The notes: generated from the letters alone by a model not told the origin. Numbered from the stretch's first letter, positions 1-9,939 are shown. The stretch: 64,000 nt of DNA from an uncultured Cyclobacteriaceae bacterium (GCA_943788235.1 CALSPM010000001.1:248001-312000), one strand, 5' to 3'. Made by a program: numbers and translations.

Positions 1-239
1 TAGGTAAGAATTTGGGATTTAATACCAAATCGGTATTTCATATGCATAAACCTGAAGTATTTAAATTACCTAAATTGAATTTGACTTCATCCTATATTTT
101 TGCTTTGGAAGAATCATTCTTTGCCTATGAAAATAATTTTAATCATTATGCCAATCTTTATGAGGATTCTTTTCAGCATGGGGGTATCAGTATGGAAGAG
201 ATGATGATTCCTCTCATAACCCTTCGACAAAAAAAATGA
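1..239 (+). CDS. porX: PorX-like response regulator with PglZ domain, C-terminal end only
   Basis: Only the last 78 codons are inside the window; the frame is open to the left edge, so the gene starts upstream. The tail carries the stretch HGGISMEEMMIPLITL, typical of the end of the PglZ (alkaline-phosphatase-like) domain in PorX-type regulators. PorX is the response regulator partner of PorY and controls type IX secretion genes in Bacteroidota. The stop codon overlaps the start of tsaE (ATGA), and porX followed by tsaE is a familiar order in this phylum, which supports the call. The receiver domain cannot be checked here. Confidence 0.8.
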   Translation, partial: GKNLGFNTKSVFHMHKPEVFKLPKLNLTSSYIFALEESFFAYENNFNHYANLYEDSFQHGGISMEEMMIPLITLRQKK

Positions 240-658
240 TTTACTCTTTAGATCAGATTGATAGAGTCGCTCGTAAAATAATCGATGATTTGGAAGAATA
301 TAAAGTCATTTGTGTCAATGGTGAAATGGGAGTAGGTAAGACTACCTTAATCAAAAAAATAGGAGAATTTTTAGGAGTAAGTGATGCGATCCATTCGCCA
401 ACTTTTGCCATTGTCAATGAATACCACTGCAATGATGAAACCCCTATGTATCATTTTGATTTTTACAGAATAACCAATGTTTTAGAGGCGGTCAATTTGG
501 GTATTGAGGATTATTTTTACAGTAATCATTTATGCTTTATAGAATGGTCTGAAAATATCACTACATTGTTGCCCGAAAAATATCTTGATATTAATATTAA
601 ATTAACCTCCGAGAGTCTGAGGGAAATCAGTTTCCAATCATATGACAGAAGAAAATAA
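236..658 (+). CDS. tsaE: tRNA threonylcarbamoyladenosine biosynthesis ATPase TsaE
   Basis: A 140-residue cytoplasmic P-loop protein, normal length for TsaE. The Walker A motif GEMGVGKTT is at residues 29-37, followed by the family stretch HSPTFAIVNEY near residue 53 and HFDFYR near 73. TsaE works with TsaB and TsaD to place threonylcarbamoyl on A37 of ANN-decoding tRNAs, an essential modification. The ATG overlaps the porX stop by four bases, and the 3' end overlaps ald by 17 bases, so the three genes are probably co-transcribed and translationally coupled. Confidence 0.95.
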   Translation: MIYSLDQIDRVARKIIDDLEEYKVICVNGEMGVGKTTLIKKIGEFLGVSDAIHSPTFAIVNEYHCNDETPMYHFDFYRITNVLEAVNLGIEDYFYSNHLCFIEWSENITTLLPEKYLDINIKLTSESLREISFQSYDRRK

Positions 659-1868
659 ATCTGGGTTTGAGAAAATAGGCAGGGCTGCTGCTCTCTACCC
701 ACAAGAAAAACAGTTAAAGAGAGATAGAAAAGCTAAATCGTTGAGCATCGGTTTGCCGTTGGAGATGGGCAAGCAAGAAAATAGAATATCCTTAAAGCCT
801 GAATCAGTAAAAGTGCTTATACAGAATGATCATCAGGTAATTGTAGAGGCCTCTGCTGGTAATTCTGCCAATTATGCAGATACTGATTATAGTGAGGTGG
901 GAGCACAGATTGTTTATGATCGTAAAACAGTATTTGCCTCGGATACTATACTTAAGGTGGAACCTCCCAGTATTGAGGAAATAGGCCTTATTTCATCGGG
1001 GACCACTTTGATATCTGCACTTCAACCAGCTAGTCAATCTATTGAGTATTTGAAAGCGCTTCAAGAAAAGAAAATCATTGGATTGGCCTATGAGTTCATT
1101 GAAGACAAGGTAGGAGGACTACCGATCGTAAGATCAATGAGTGAAATTGCAGGGAGTTCGGTGATGTTAATTGCAGCAGAACTTTTGAGTAAAACCAATA
1201 GTGGATCAGGGGTAATTTTAGGTGGAGTAACAGGCGTACCCCCGACTAAGGCGGTCATTATTGGAGCGGGAACAGTAGCTGAATATGCAACACGAGCCGC
1301 CCTAGGCTTGGGAGTTAATTTACAAGTGTTTGATAATAGAATTTATAAATTAAGAAGGTTAAAGCATGCAGTTGGCTGGCAGGTTCATACCTCGACCTTT
1401 GACCACCTGTCATTGATGAAAGCGTTGGAATCCGCTGATGTTTTGATTGGTGCGATGCGTGCAGGAAATGGGGTCAATGGCATGGTGATTAGTGAAGAAA
1501 TGATTGCTAACATGAAGCCCAATTCTTTAGTCATTGATGTGAGTATTGATCAAGGAGGATGCATTGAAACCTCACACTTGACAACATTAGATGCACCGAC
1601 ATTTCGAAAATACGATGTGGTCCATTATTGTGTGCCTAACATAGCTTCTAGAGTTCCAAGAACAGCAACTATTGCCATTTCGAACATTCTAACACCTATT
1701 TTGATTCAAATGGGTGAAGCTGGAGGAGTAGAGGAGATGATTTTAAGAAATCAGTGGTTCATGAAAGGAGTTTATGCCTATAAAGGAAGTATTTCTAATC
1801 AATATTTAGCCATTAAATATAACTTAAGTTTCAAGGATCTCAGGTTGTTGATGGCTGCTCGATTTTAA
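642..1868 (+). CDS. ald: Alanine dehydrogenase
   Basis: A 408-residue member of the alanine dehydrogenase / transhydrogenase alpha family, which interconverts L-alanine and pyruvate with NAD+. The substrate-domain stretch LPLEMGKQENRISL is near residues 38-51. The Rossmann dinucleotide fold GAGTVAEYATRAALGLG is near residues 208-224. The protein is longer than the classic 370-residue enzyme because of a charged N-terminal extension of about 30 residues, which is usual in Bacteroidota homologues. It starts inside tsaE, and its stop overlaps the convergent valS stop by four bases. Catalysis on alanine rather than lysine or saccharopine substrates is inferred from family similarity. Confidence 0.88.
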   Translation: MTEENKSGFEKIGRAAALYPQEKQLKRDRKAKSLSIGLPLEMGKQENRISLKPESVKVLIQNDHQVIVEASAGNSANYADTDYSEVGAQIVYDRKTVFASDTILKVEPPSIEEIGLISSGTTLISALQPASQSIEYLKALQEKKIIGLAYEFIEDKVGGLPIVRSMSEIAGSSVMLIAAELLSKTNSGSGVILGGVTGVPPTKAVIIGAGTVAEYATRAALGLGVNLQVFDNRIYKLRRLKHAVGWQVHTSTFDHLSLMKALESADVLIGAMRAGNGVNGMVISEEMIANMKPNSLVIDVSIDQGGCIETSHLTTLDAPTFRKYDVVHYCVPNIASRVPRTATIAISNILTPILIQMGEAGGVEEMILRNQWFMKGVYAYKGSISNQYLAIKYNLSFKDLRLLMAARF

Positions 1869-4540
1869 AGTTTTCTAAGGCTCTCCATGAGCGCTTCAAT
1901 TTTAGCTTCTGCGTCGGCTTGCTTCTTTTTTTCTATCTCTAAAACTTTTGGAGGCGCATGATTAACGAAGCGCTCATTACTCATTTTTTTGAGTACATTT
2001 TCAAGAAATCCGCGGGTATATTCCAATTCCTTTTGAAGCATTTCACGTTCAGAATCTAGATCTATGGTTTTGGCTGACACAATAGAAAATTCCTTTGAAT
2101 GAATTAAGAAGCTATGACTCTGTGCTGGCTTTTTTTTGATAAATGAGATTTTTTTCAAGTTGGCCATTTTCATTAAGGAAGATTTGATAGTAGTAAAAAG
2201 GGAGACCTCGCTATTGATATTTAGGGTTAATTTGGTTTTCGGCGATATTTGATTTTTATTTCTAATATTTCTTATTTGTGCGATTATTTCAAAAAGGAAA
2301 GAAGTATCAGCTAAAATGAGTTCATCGAATTTTTGAGAGATTGGCCATTCAGCGACAATCAAATCTTCATCAGCACCTCTTTTATGTAGACTATGCCATA
2401 TTTCTTCAGTAATAAAGGGCATAAATGGATGCAGCACCTTCATCAATTGTTCCAAAAAAGAAACGGTCTGTTGATGGGTTTTGGTATCTATTGGGCCCCC
2501 ATAATTAGGCTTGATCCACTCTAGATACCAACTGCAGAAATCATTCCAGATAAGCTTATAGACGGTCATTAAGGCATCAGACATTCTGAATTTAGAAAAG
2601 TGATCTTCTAGTTCAAACAATGCTTTTTGAAAATTGGACTCAAACCAACGAATGGCCAATTGATTTTCGCTAGGTTGCTCAATTTTTTCAACCTCCCAAC
2701 CTTGAATGAGTCGAAAAGCATTCCAGATTTTATTAGAAAATTTCTGACCTTGTTCGACTAGTTTTTCATCAAAAAGGAGGTCATTTCCGGCGGGAGAGCT
2801 GAAGAGCATACCGGTTCTTACGCCATCCGCCCCATACTTTTTTATGAGATCCAAAGGATTGGGTGAATTGCCCAATGATTTAGACATTTTTCTTCTCTGT
2901 TTATCACGAACAATTCCTGTTAGATATACATTTTTAAAAGGTTTTTCCCCGGTGTATTCATAGCCTGCGATGACCATTCGAGCTACCCAGAAGAACAAAA
3001 TTTCAGGAGCGGTGACCAGGGTATTGGTGGGATAGAAATAATCTAATTCTTCATTTTTTTTAGTTAATATTTTGCCTGTTTCAGTATCAAATGCTTGATC
3101 ATTAAACCCATCAAAAACGGCTAAAGGAAAAAGCCAAGATGAAGCCCAGGTATCCAGAACATCCTCGTCTTGATGAAGATCAGATGGCTTCAAGTGTGGG
3201 TTATCTGACTTTTTTTGAGCCAATGTTAGCGCTTCATGTTCATTTACAGCGACCACGAAGTCATCTTCCCCTTGTCCGAAATAATAGGCAGGGATGCGTT
3301 GACCCCACCAAAGCTGTCGAGAAATACACCAATCACGGACATTTTCCATCCAATGGTGATAGGTATTCTTAAATTTAGGTGGAAAAAGCCGAATTTCATC
3401 ATTCATAACTACTTCATGAGCGGTCTTTGAGATGGATTTCATTTTTATGAACCATTGCAGAGACAACTTGGGTTCAATGACCGTATCCGTCCTTTCTGAC
3501 CTACCAATTCTAGTATTAAAATCCTCTTCATTTACTAGAATTCCCATCGTTTTCATATCCTTTACGATCTGTTTTCTCACTTCAAAACGATCCATACCCT
3601 TATATTTCTCAACTTCACAGGCCGAAGTTAGCTTACCATCTAAACCAATGGTGTCAATGATTTCAAGTCCGTGACGCAGCCCAATCTCATAATCGTTGGT
3701 GTCATGGGCGGGTGTTACTTTTAAACAACCCGTACCAAAATCCATCTTTACGTATTCATCAGCAATAATGGGCACTCGCCTATTGACAAAAGGAATGATG
3801 GCGGACTTTCCAATAAGGTGTTGGTAGCGACGGTCATTTGGGTTTACAGCTATCCCTGCATCTCCCATGATGGTTTCAGGTCTTTGTGTAGCGATGGTGA
3901 TGTATTCGCTACTATTTTCAATTTGATATTTGACTGAGTAAAGTTTCGATATTTCACCCCCTTCTTTGTAGAGAACTTCTTCATTTGATACTGCTGTTTG
4001 AGCCTCTACATCCCAATTGACCATACGAAGACTTCGATAGACATAACCTTTGTTAAAAAGGTCGACAAATACTTTGATAACGGATGAATAATAATGCTTC
4101 TCCATAGTAAAGGCTGTTCTGTTCCAATCACATGAAGCCCCTAATTTTTTTAGTTGTTCAAGGATGATACCTCCATATTTTTCTTTCCATTCCCAAGCAT
4201 GCGCCATAAATGCCTCCCTGCTGAGATCACTTTTTTTAATCCCTTTTGCTCTCAGCATTTTTACCACTTTTGCTTCGGTTGCAATCGATGCATGATCTGT
4301 ACCCGGGACCCAACAAGCCTCAAAACCTTGCATCCTTGCTTTTCTTATCAGAATGTCCTGAATTGTATTGTTGAGCATGTGGCCCATATGCAGTACTCCA
4401 GTGACATTAGGTGGGGGGATGACAATACTGAAAGGTTTTTTGTTGGGATTTACTTTGGCTTCGAAATGGCCTTTATCCATCCAATATTGGTACCATTTAT
4501 CTTCTACTTGAGCGGGATCATATTTGGTTGATAGGGCCAT
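1865..4540 (-). CDS. valS: Valyl-tRNA synthetase
   Basis: An 891-residue class I aminoacyl-tRNA synthetase that charges tRNA-Val. The HIGH-type motif HMGH is at residues 51-54 after IPPPNVTGVL, and KMSKS is at 551-555. The CP1 editing domain lies between about residues 190 and 350 and contains TQRPETIMGD. The anticodon-binding domain follows, and the last 70 residues form the Lys/Glu-rich coiled coil typical of ValS. Length and order match the short bacterial type. It is transcribed alone and is convergent with ald. A TAGTTTTG element about 30 bases upstream may be its -7 box. Confidence 0.98.
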   Translation of the reverse strand: MALSTKYDPAQVEDKWYQYWMDKGHFEAKVNPNKKPFSIVIPPPNVTGVLHMGHMLNNTIQDILIRKARMQGFEACWVPGTDHASIATEAKVVKMLRAKGIKKSDLSREAFMAHAWEWKEKYGGIILEQLKKLGASCDWNRTAFTMEKHYYSSVIKVFVDLFNKGYVYRSLRMVNWDVEAQTAVSNEEVLYKEGGEISKLYSVKYQIENSSEYITIATQRPETIMGDAGIAVNPNDRRYQHLIGKSAIIPFVNRRVPIIADEYVKMDFGTGCLKVTPAHDTNDYEIGLRHGLEIIDTIGLDGKLTSACEVEKYKGMDRFEVRKQIVKDMKTMGILVNEEDFNTRIGRSERTDTVIEPKLSLQWFIKMKSISKTAHEVVMNDEIRLFPPKFKNTYHHWMENVRDWCISRQLWWGQRIPAYYFGQGEDDFVVAVNEHEALTLAQKKSDNPHLKPSDLHQDEDVLDTWASSWLFPLAVFDGFNDQAFDTETGKILTKKNEELDYFYPTNTLVTAPEILFFWVARMVIAGYEYTGEKPFKNVYLTGIVRDKQRRKMSKSLGNSPNPLDLIKKYGADGVRTGMLFSSPAGNDLLFDEKLVEQGQKFSNKIWNAFRLIQGWEVEKIEQPSENQLAIRWFESNFQKALFELEDHFSKFRMSDALMTVYKLIWNDFCSWYLEWIKPNYGGPIDTKTHQQTVSFLEQLMKVLHPFMPFITEEIWHSLHKRGADEDLIVAEWPISQKFDELILADTSFLFEIIAQIRNIRNKNQISPKTKLTLNINSEVSLFTTIKSSLMKMANLKKISFIKKKPAQSHSFLIHSKEFSIVSAKTIDLDSEREMLQKELEYTRGFLENVLKKMSNERFVNHAPPKVLEIEKKKQADAEAKIEALMESLRKL

Positions 4541-4569
4541 ACTTTTTTTTTAAAGTCTTATATTTTTCG

Positions 4570-4577
4570 CAAAACTA
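4570..4577 (-). promoter_or_regulatory. Possible -7 element upstream of valS
   Basis: On the minus strand the sequence reads TAGTTTTG, matching the Bacteroidota -7 consensus TAnnTTTG, about 30 bases before the valS ATG. I did not find a well-spaced TTG partner further upstream, so this is a weak call based on one half of a promoter. Confidence 0.35.
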
Positions 4578-4645
4578 ACCACAACTCAAATAAACGACAC
4601 TTATTTCTAGATTATTTGGTGCCGAAAGAAGTGAGAGTTCGTTTT

Positions 4646-5566
4646 TTAGAAGGCAAATTGTGATTTGAATACTTGCAATTCATCAGATAGAGAGGTGGAT
4701 GTAAACCGAGTAATAGATTCAAATAGTTGGCTCTCGAGACTCACATTGAGTTCTCTGAGTTTCATGTGCTGATTGGCATAAATAAATTCTAAATCAGGGT
4801 ATAACTCTTTAAGAGCGTCTAAAATTTCTAGAATCTGTAAATTTTTGTCCACGAGGTTGTATGTCCCAGTGGGAACTTCTTTTAAAACACATTGCTCTAT
4901 GGTGTTTACTAAGTGCTCAATATGAATAAATGCTCGGGTCTGCTTCCCGTTTCCGAATATTTGAATTCGATTGGTAAAATGGGCATCAAACATAAATTTA
5001 TTAATGACCGCATCAAAACGCATACTTTTGCTGAACCCATAGATATTTCCTCCTCTGAGTATGATGGAATTCTTTTTTTCCATCAGTCGGTTGACATGTG
5101 TTTCGCCTCTCAGCTTAGATATACCATAATAAGTTTGTGGGAGGGGCAGTGTGGATTCATCTGCCAGGTCAGTTCCCGTACTATAAACTGCTGTACTGCT
5201 GAGATGTATCAATTTAGAGACGCCACTTTCCTCTGCTGCATAGACGACTTCTGCTGTACCCCAGTGATTTACTTGTTCAAAAAAATGGGGATCCGTATTT
5301 GCAAAGGGTGTAGTTACCATGGCAGCTAAATGAATGAGTACATCCGTATCGGTCAACTGTTTCTTTAATAATCGGGAGTCTAATATTTCTCCATGAACGA
5401 ACACTATTTTGGATAAAAAAGACGATTTTTTTCCTAAAAAAAGGCTTCTATGGCCTTTGCTCAAATTATCATAAATAGTGATTTTACTAATTTCCTTGTT
5501 GAGTGCCAATTTTGCCAACAATTCAGTTCCTACATATCCCGCGCCTCCAGTAATTAATACATTCAT
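4646..5566 (-). CDS. NAD-dependent epimerase/dehydratase (extended SDR)
   Basis: An extended short-chain dehydrogenase of 306 residues, of the UDP-sugar epimerase / dTDP-dehydratase type. The glycine-rich loop TGGAGYVG is at residues 6-13 and the catalytic YYGISK places Tyr147 and Lys151. The ATG at 5566 is preferred over an upstream codon at 5599 because it leaves the standard short N-terminus before the Rossmann strand. It also makes an ATGA overlap with the cysH stop. The substrate cannot be read from sequence. No other sugar-nucleotide or polysaccharide genes are nearby, so a role in cell-surface sugars is only a family-level guess. Confidence 0.85.
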   Translation of the reverse strand: MNVLITGGAGYVGTELLAKLALNKEISKITIYDNLSKGHRSLFLGKKSSFLSKIVFVHGEILDSRLLKKQLTDTDVLIHLAAMVTTPFANTDPHFFEQVNHWGTAEVVYAAEESGVSKLIHLSSTAVYSTGTDLADESTLPLPQTYYGISKLRGETHVNRLMEKKNSIILRGGNIYGFSKSMRFDAVINKFMFDAHFTNRIQIFGNGKQTRAFIHIEHLVNTIEQCVLKEVPTGTYNLVDKNLQILEILDALKELYPDLEFIYANQHMKLRELNVSLESQLFESITRFTSTSLSDELQVFKSQFAF

Positions 5567-6222
5567 TCTTTTATAATTAACTCCGTGTGCAAGCCACATT
5601 CGACTTTATTTGAACCAAACCACCGAGCTTCGCGCATTTGCATTTCTAATTCTATTTTTCTAGTACAAGGTTCGCAGCCAATACTAGTATAACCACGCTG
5701 CTCTAGTGGATGCTTGGGGATGTTGTATTCTTTGAGATAGTCAAATATTTTTTTTTGATTCCAATTGAGCATGGGATGAAATCTTACCGTGTTATGAGGG
5801 GCTGCTTGTTCGACCTTCATAGCGCCTCGGATGGCACTTTGATCTGCGCGAACCCCATTCATCCAAACATCATAGGCGGCCAAAACAGCATCCAATGGTT
5901 GTGTTTTGTTGATTGAACAGCAATGATCCGGATCCGAGGTATATAAGAGTTTTCCATTTAGATCCTTTTGCAAATACTTAGGCGTCGCTGGTTTTAGGTC
6001 CGCCACGGTTAACTGGAAAAGATTAGCAATTTCATCCTTAAATCTGACTGTTTCAGGAAATAGATAACCTGTATTTATAAAATAGATGGGAATTTGTGGG
6101 CTGATTTCCTTGATGATGTGCAAGAGGACCAAACTATGAGATTGGAAGGAAGAGGTGGTAAATATTTGCTTTCCTGCTTGCTGGTATTCTTTTATTTTAG
6201 ATTTTATTTCAGGTATTTCCAT
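5563..6222 (-). CDS. cysH: Adenylyl-sulfate (APS) reductase, CysH family
   Basis: A 219-residue assimilatory sulfonucleotide reductase. It has a CC pair at residues 101-102 and a CxxC at 183-186, the four cysteines that bind a [4Fe-4S] cluster in the APS-reducing branch of CysH. The catalytic motif ECGLH is at 208-212 with Cys209. The PAPS-only branch lacks the cluster cysteines, so the substrate is predicted to be APS, with sulfite as product. The other sulfate-assimilation genes (cysD, cysN, sir) are not in the window. Its stop overlaps the SDR start by four bases, so the two minus-strand genes are coupled although no functional link is obvious. Confidence 0.93.
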   Translation of the reverse strand: MEIPEIKSKIKEYQQAGKQIFTTSSFQSHSLVLLHIIKEISPQIPIYFINTGYLFPETVRFKDEIANLFQLTVADLKPATPKYLQKDLNGKLLYTSDPDHCCSINKTQPLDAVLAAYDVWMNGVRADQSAIRGAMKVEQAAPHNTVRFHPMLNWNQKKIFDYLKEYNIPKHPLEQRGYTSIGCEPCTRKIELEMQMREARWFGSNKVECGLHTELIIKE

Positions 6223-6363
6223 TTTTTTCTCAAATGCAAAAGAATCAATTATTCAAGTGAATCAAAAGGAATACGATATAATTGTTTTAAATAATGAACT
6301 AATCTTCTTTTTTTTTGATTTCTATTTTGCAGTGTTAATATTTGTATGTCTGAAAAGAGTCGT

Positions 6364-6777
6364 ATGAAAAAAGTTTCGGTTTTTAGAAAAGAGCATTTCA
6401 ATGCAGCTCACAGATTGCATAATCCGGATTTGTCAGATACAGAGAATGTCAAAATATTTGGGAAGTGTAATAACGCTAATTACCATGGCCATAATTATGA
6501 CCTGACAGTAAAATTAATGGGCGAAGTGGATGCGACAACTGGATATGTTTATGACATGAAGTTGTTAAGTGATATCATTAAGGAAAATATCCTCGACCGC
6601 TTTGATCATAAAAATTTAAACCTAGATGTAAAGGAGTTTGAGAGCCTTAATCCTACGGCAGAAAATATTGCTATTACCATTTATGAAATATTAAAATCTA
6701 AAATTGAACCCCGTTACGAAATAAAAATATTTTTGTATGAAACCGAAAGAAATTTTGTCGAATACCCCGCTGACTGA
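6364..6777 (+). CDS. 6-pyruvoyl/6-carboxy-tetrahydropterin synthase, PTPS-II type
   Basis: A 137-residue T-fold pterin synthase starting at MKKVSVFRKEHF. An in-frame ATG 18 bases earlier is possible but adds residues absent from relatives. His16, His41 and His43 are the expected zinc ligands. The catalytic cysteine, Cys35, lies in GKCNNANYHGHNY, spaced CxxxxxHGH. QueD enzymes of the queuosine pathway have CxxxHGH, whereas CxxxxxHGH is the arrangement of 6-pyruvoyltetrahydropterin synthases that lead to biopterin. The gene overlaps folE by 41 bases, and FolE supplies its substrate, dihydroneopterin triphosphate. QueD function is the main alternative. Confidence 0.88.
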   Translation: MKKVSVFRKEHFNAAHRLHNPDLSDTENVKIFGKCNNANYHGHNYDLTVKLMGEVDATTGYVYDMKLLSDIIKENILDRFDHKNLNLDVKEFESLNPTAENIAITIYEILKSKIEPRYEIKIFLYETERNFVEYPAD

Positions 6778-7417
6778 CGATGATGGCCATGGTGTTTTTT
6801 CTTATGAAACACCCCTGAGGCCAGATGCTTTTGAAAAAGATGATGATCTAAAAATAGAGCTAATAGAAAAGCATTTTAGGGAAATCATGCATGTTTTGGG
6901 TATGGATTTGAGTGACGACAGTCTGAAGGGCACACCGCGCAGAGTGGCTAAAATGTATGTAAAGGAAGTTTTTTCGGGTTTAAATCCATCGAGTAAGCCC
7001 ACCAGTAAATTATTCGATAATAAATACAATTATGATCAAATGTTGGTCGAAAAAGACATCACCTTTTACTCGCACTGCGAACATCATTTTGTTCCTATTT
7101 ACGGAAAAGCACACGTAGCCTACTTTTCTAGCGGGAAGGTCATAGGATTGTCTAAAATCAATAGGATTGTACAGTATTTTTCGAAAAGACCCCAAGTGCA
7201 AGAAAGACTGACGGTACAAATTGCTGAAGAGTTAAAAAAGCTTTTGAGTACAGAGGATATAGCGGTAGTTATGGATGCAAAACACATGTGTGTCTCCTCA
7301 AGAGGAGTTGGGGATACCAACAGCCAAACGGGAACTGCACATTTTTCAGGAAAATTTAATGATCAGGCGGTACGCACTGAATTTTTAAATTATGTTAATT
7401 CTAGCGCTTCGAAATAG
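6737..7417 (+). CDS. folE: GTP cyclohydrolase I
   Basis: A 226-residue type I GTP cyclohydrolase, which converts GTP to dihydroneopterin triphosphate for folate and other pterins. The zinc ligands are Cys114 and His117 in SHCEHHFVPIYGKAHVAY and Cys185 in DAKHMCVSSRG. The C-terminal TNSQTGTAHFSG is also characteristic. The length is normal with a slightly extended acidic N-terminus. The start lies 41 bases inside the upstream pterin synthase gene; no later start keeps the N-terminal helices. The pairing suggests co-expression of the two first steps of a tetrahydropterin pathway. Confidence 0.96.
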   Translation: MKPKEILSNTPLTDDDGHGVFSYETPLRPDAFEKDDDLKIELIEKHFREIMHVLGMDLSDDSLKGTPRRVAKMYVKEVFSGLNPSSKPTSKLFDNKYNYDQMLVEKDITFYSHCEHHFVPIYGKAHVAYFSSGKVIGLSKINRIVQYFSKRPQVQERLTVQIAEELKKLLSTEDIAVVMDAKHMCVSSRGVGDTNSQTGTAHFSGKFNDQAVRTEFLNYVNSSASK

Positions 7418-7543
7418 TTTTAAAAGCCTTTTTCAAAACTTCATGCTCACGCGACAACTTTGACCGACAGTAGTTGAGATGTCTTTTTTTTTGCAAATGG
7501 TATTTGCATGGTCAATTTTCATATTTTTTGTCATACAATATCA

Positions 7544-7551
7544 TATATTTG
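7544..7551 (+). promoter_or_regulatory. Possible -7 element upstream of hppA
   Basis: TATATTTG matches TAnnTTTG and sits about 30 bases before the hppA start. The nearest TTG (7528-7530) is only 13 bases upstream, shorter than the usual 19-21, so the match is incomplete. Confidence 0.3.
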
Positions 7552-7581
7552 CCAAAAATTTAAAAATACCAAACTAAAAAA

Positions 7582-9879
7582 ATGGAATACTTCTTTTATC
7601 TAGTCCCAGTCTTTGCGATTATAGGACTGATTGTGATGGCATTTAAAGCCAAATGGGTAATCAAACAAGATGCGGGTGATAAAAACATGCAAGAACTTGC
7701 TTCTCACATCAAGGAAGGGGCATTGGCCTTTTTGTCTGCTGAATACCGCGTACTCATCATATTTGTTGTCCTCGCAGGGGCGCTCTTAGCTCTGGTTTCT
7801 TCTTTTATAGAATCAACTAGCTATTTTATTGTCATCGCTTTTGTAATTGGTGCTTTTTTTTCGGCGCTTGCGGGAAATATAGGTATGCGAATCGCAACTG
7901 AAGCCAACGTCCGAACAACTCAAGCGGCTAGAACCAGTCTGCCAGATGCATTAAAAGTTTCCTTTTCGGGAGGCGTAGTAATGGGTTTAGGCGTTGCAGG
8001 TTTAGCTGTATTTGGACTGAGTGTAATCTTCATTGTTTTACTCCAAATTTTTATGGGAGGTGAATGGAGTGTCGATGGTAATGAAAAAATGACCATGGTA
8101 TTAGAAACGCTGGCTGGATTTTCACTGGGGGCAGAATCTATTGCCTTATTTGCAAGAGTCGGTGGAGGCATTTATACCAAGGCTGCAGATGTTGGTGCAG
8201 ATTTAGTAGGTAAAATAGAGGCTGGAATACCTGAAGACGATCCTAGAAACCCAGCGACTATCGCAGATAATGTTGGAGACAATGTTGGAGATGTTGCTGG
8301 TATGGGAGCTGATTTATTCGGATCTTATGTAGCAACTGTTTTGGCATCGATGGTGCTGGGAAACTATGTAATCCGTGATATGGGTGGTGTCATTGATGAT
8401 ATGTTTGGTGGAATGGGACCCATCTTATTACCCTTAGTGATTGCTGCAGTAGGTATTATATTTTCAATTTTTGGAAGTTTTTTCATTAAGATAAAAAGTA
8501 ATGAAGCTAAAGAACAAGAAATTCAAAATGCCTTAAACATTGGTAATTGGAGCTCTATTTTGATGACAGCCATTGCCTCTTATTTCATTATCAACTTTAT
8601 GTTACCAGAAATCATGAAAATAGATTTCTTTGGAGTGGGTATTATAGAATTACCTAGAATGAACGTATTTGGAAGTGTGATTATAGGTTTGGTTGTAGGT
8701 GCTGCCATTTCATATTTCACAGAATATTATACAGGATTAGGTAAAAAGCCTGTAATGTCTATTATTGAAAATTCGGCAACTGGTGCTGGAACTAATATTA
8801 TTGCGGGTTTATCGACAGGAATGATGTCTACTTTTGCACCTATATTGTTGTTTGCTGCTGCTATTTGGGGCACATACACTTTAGCTGGTTTCTATGGGGT
8901 TGGTATAGCTGCTTCAGCCATGATGGCTACTACGGCCATGCAATTGGCCATAGATGCCTTTGGGCCTATTGCGGATAATGCAGGAGGGATTGCAGAGATG
9001 AGTAAACTTCCCAAAGAGGTGAGAGAACGTACAGACGTTTTAGATTCGGTTGGTAATACGACGGCGGCTATTGGTAAAGGTTTTGCGATTGCCTCGGCCG
9101 CTTTAACGGCATTGGCACTTTTCGCGGCCTATGTGACCTTCACCGGTATTGATGGTATAAATATTTATAAAGCAGATGTGCTTGCGACACTTTTTGTCGG
9201 GGCTATGATTCCTGTAGTATTTTCAGCACTAGCGATGAGATCAGTAGGTCGCGCTGCTATGGAAATGGTGATGGAAGTAAGACGTCAATTTAAAGAGATT
9301 CCTGGGATTATGGAAGGTACAGGAACCCCAGAATATGGTAAATGTGTAGATATTTCTACTAAAGCGGCCATTAAAGAAATGATGCTTCCTGGTGCGCTGA
9401 CCATTATCAGTCCTATCATTATAGGTTTTTTGATGGGACCTGAGGCTTTGGGATCCTACATGGCCGGTGTAACTGTTTCAGGAGTTTTGTGGGCCATTTT
9501 TCAAAACAATGCAGGAGGTGCTTGGGACAATGCTAAAAAGTCATTTGAAGCAGGGGTCATGATCAACGGTGAGATGACCTATAAAGGATCAGAAGCACAT
9601 AAGGCAGCAGTTACAGGAGATACTGTTGGAGATCCATTTAAAGATACATCTGGTCCTTCAATGAATATTTTGATTAAATTGACCTGCTTGATCGGTTTAG
9701 TTATTGCTCCTATTTTGGGTGAAATGTACGGCAATGGTCATCAAACTTTGAATGAAAAAGAAGTAGACGTTGTTGTAAATGTGGAGAATATCCAAGAAGG
9801 TGAATCATGGGTAGGCAGCATTACCGTAGATAAAAATGTAATAGAGACAACCAAAACTCCAATAGGTACTCAACAGTAG
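7582..9879 (+). CDS. hppA: Membrane-bound ion-translocating pyrophosphatase
   Basis: A 765-residue integral membrane pyrophosphatase with about 16 hydrophobic segments. It couples hydrolysis of PPi to export of H+ and/or Na+. The hallmark substrate loop [20 protein letters not shown] is near residue 205, followed by [20 protein letters not shown]. The second conserved loop, GGAWDNAKK, is near residue 650. The stretch [10 protein letters not shown] has alanine where K+-independent enzymes have lysine, so the K+-dependent class is expected. Whether it pumps Na+, H+ or both cannot be settled by eye. It is monocistronic, with a strong hairpin terminator about 60 bases after the stop. Confidence 0.96.
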   Translation: MEYFFYLVPVFAIIGLIVMAFKAKWVIKQDAGDKNMQELASHIKEGALAFLSAEYRVLIIFVVLAGALLALVSSFIESTSYFIVIAFVIGAFFSALAGNIGMRIATEANVRTTQAARTSLPDALKVSFSGGVVMGLGVAGLAVFGLSVIFIVLLQIFMGGEWSVDGNEKMTMVLETLAGFSLGAESIALFARVGGGIYTKAADVGADLVGKIEAGIPEDDPRNPATIADNVGDNVGDVAGMGADLFGSYVATVLASMVLGNYVIRDMGGVIDDMFGGMGPILLPLVIAAVGIIFSIFGSFFIKIKSNEAKEQEIQNALNIGNWSSILMTAIASYFIINFMLPEIMKIDFFGVGIIELPRMNVFGSVIIGLVVGAAISYFTEYYTGLGKKPVMSIIENSATGAGTNIIAGLSTGMMSTFAPILLFAAAIWGTYTLAGFYGVGIAASAMMATTAMQLAIDAFGPIADNAGGIAEMSKLPKEVRERTDVLDSVGNTTAAIGKGFAIASAALTALALFAAYVTFTGIDGINIYKADVLATLFVGAMIPVVFSALAMRSVGRAAMEMVMEVRRQFKEIPGIMEGTGTPEYGKCVDISTKAAIKEMMLPGALTIISPIIIGFLMGPEALGSYMAGVTVSGVLWAIFQNNAGGAWDNAKKSFEAGVMINGEMTYKGSEAHKAAVTGDTVGDPFKDTSGPSMNILIKLTCLIGLVIAPILGEMYGNGHQTLNEKEVDVVVNVENIQEGESWVGSITVDKNVIETTKTPIGTQQ

Positions 9880-9939
9880 GTTGAAGTAATGTTAGAAGCT
9901 TTCGTAGAGGAGATGGAATAAAAATTTGCTAAAGAAGAA

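Noticed and set aside
4154-4531. A 125-codon plus-strand open frame inside valS.
   Set aside because: It lies wholly opposite the conserved first 125 codons of valS and resembles no protein.
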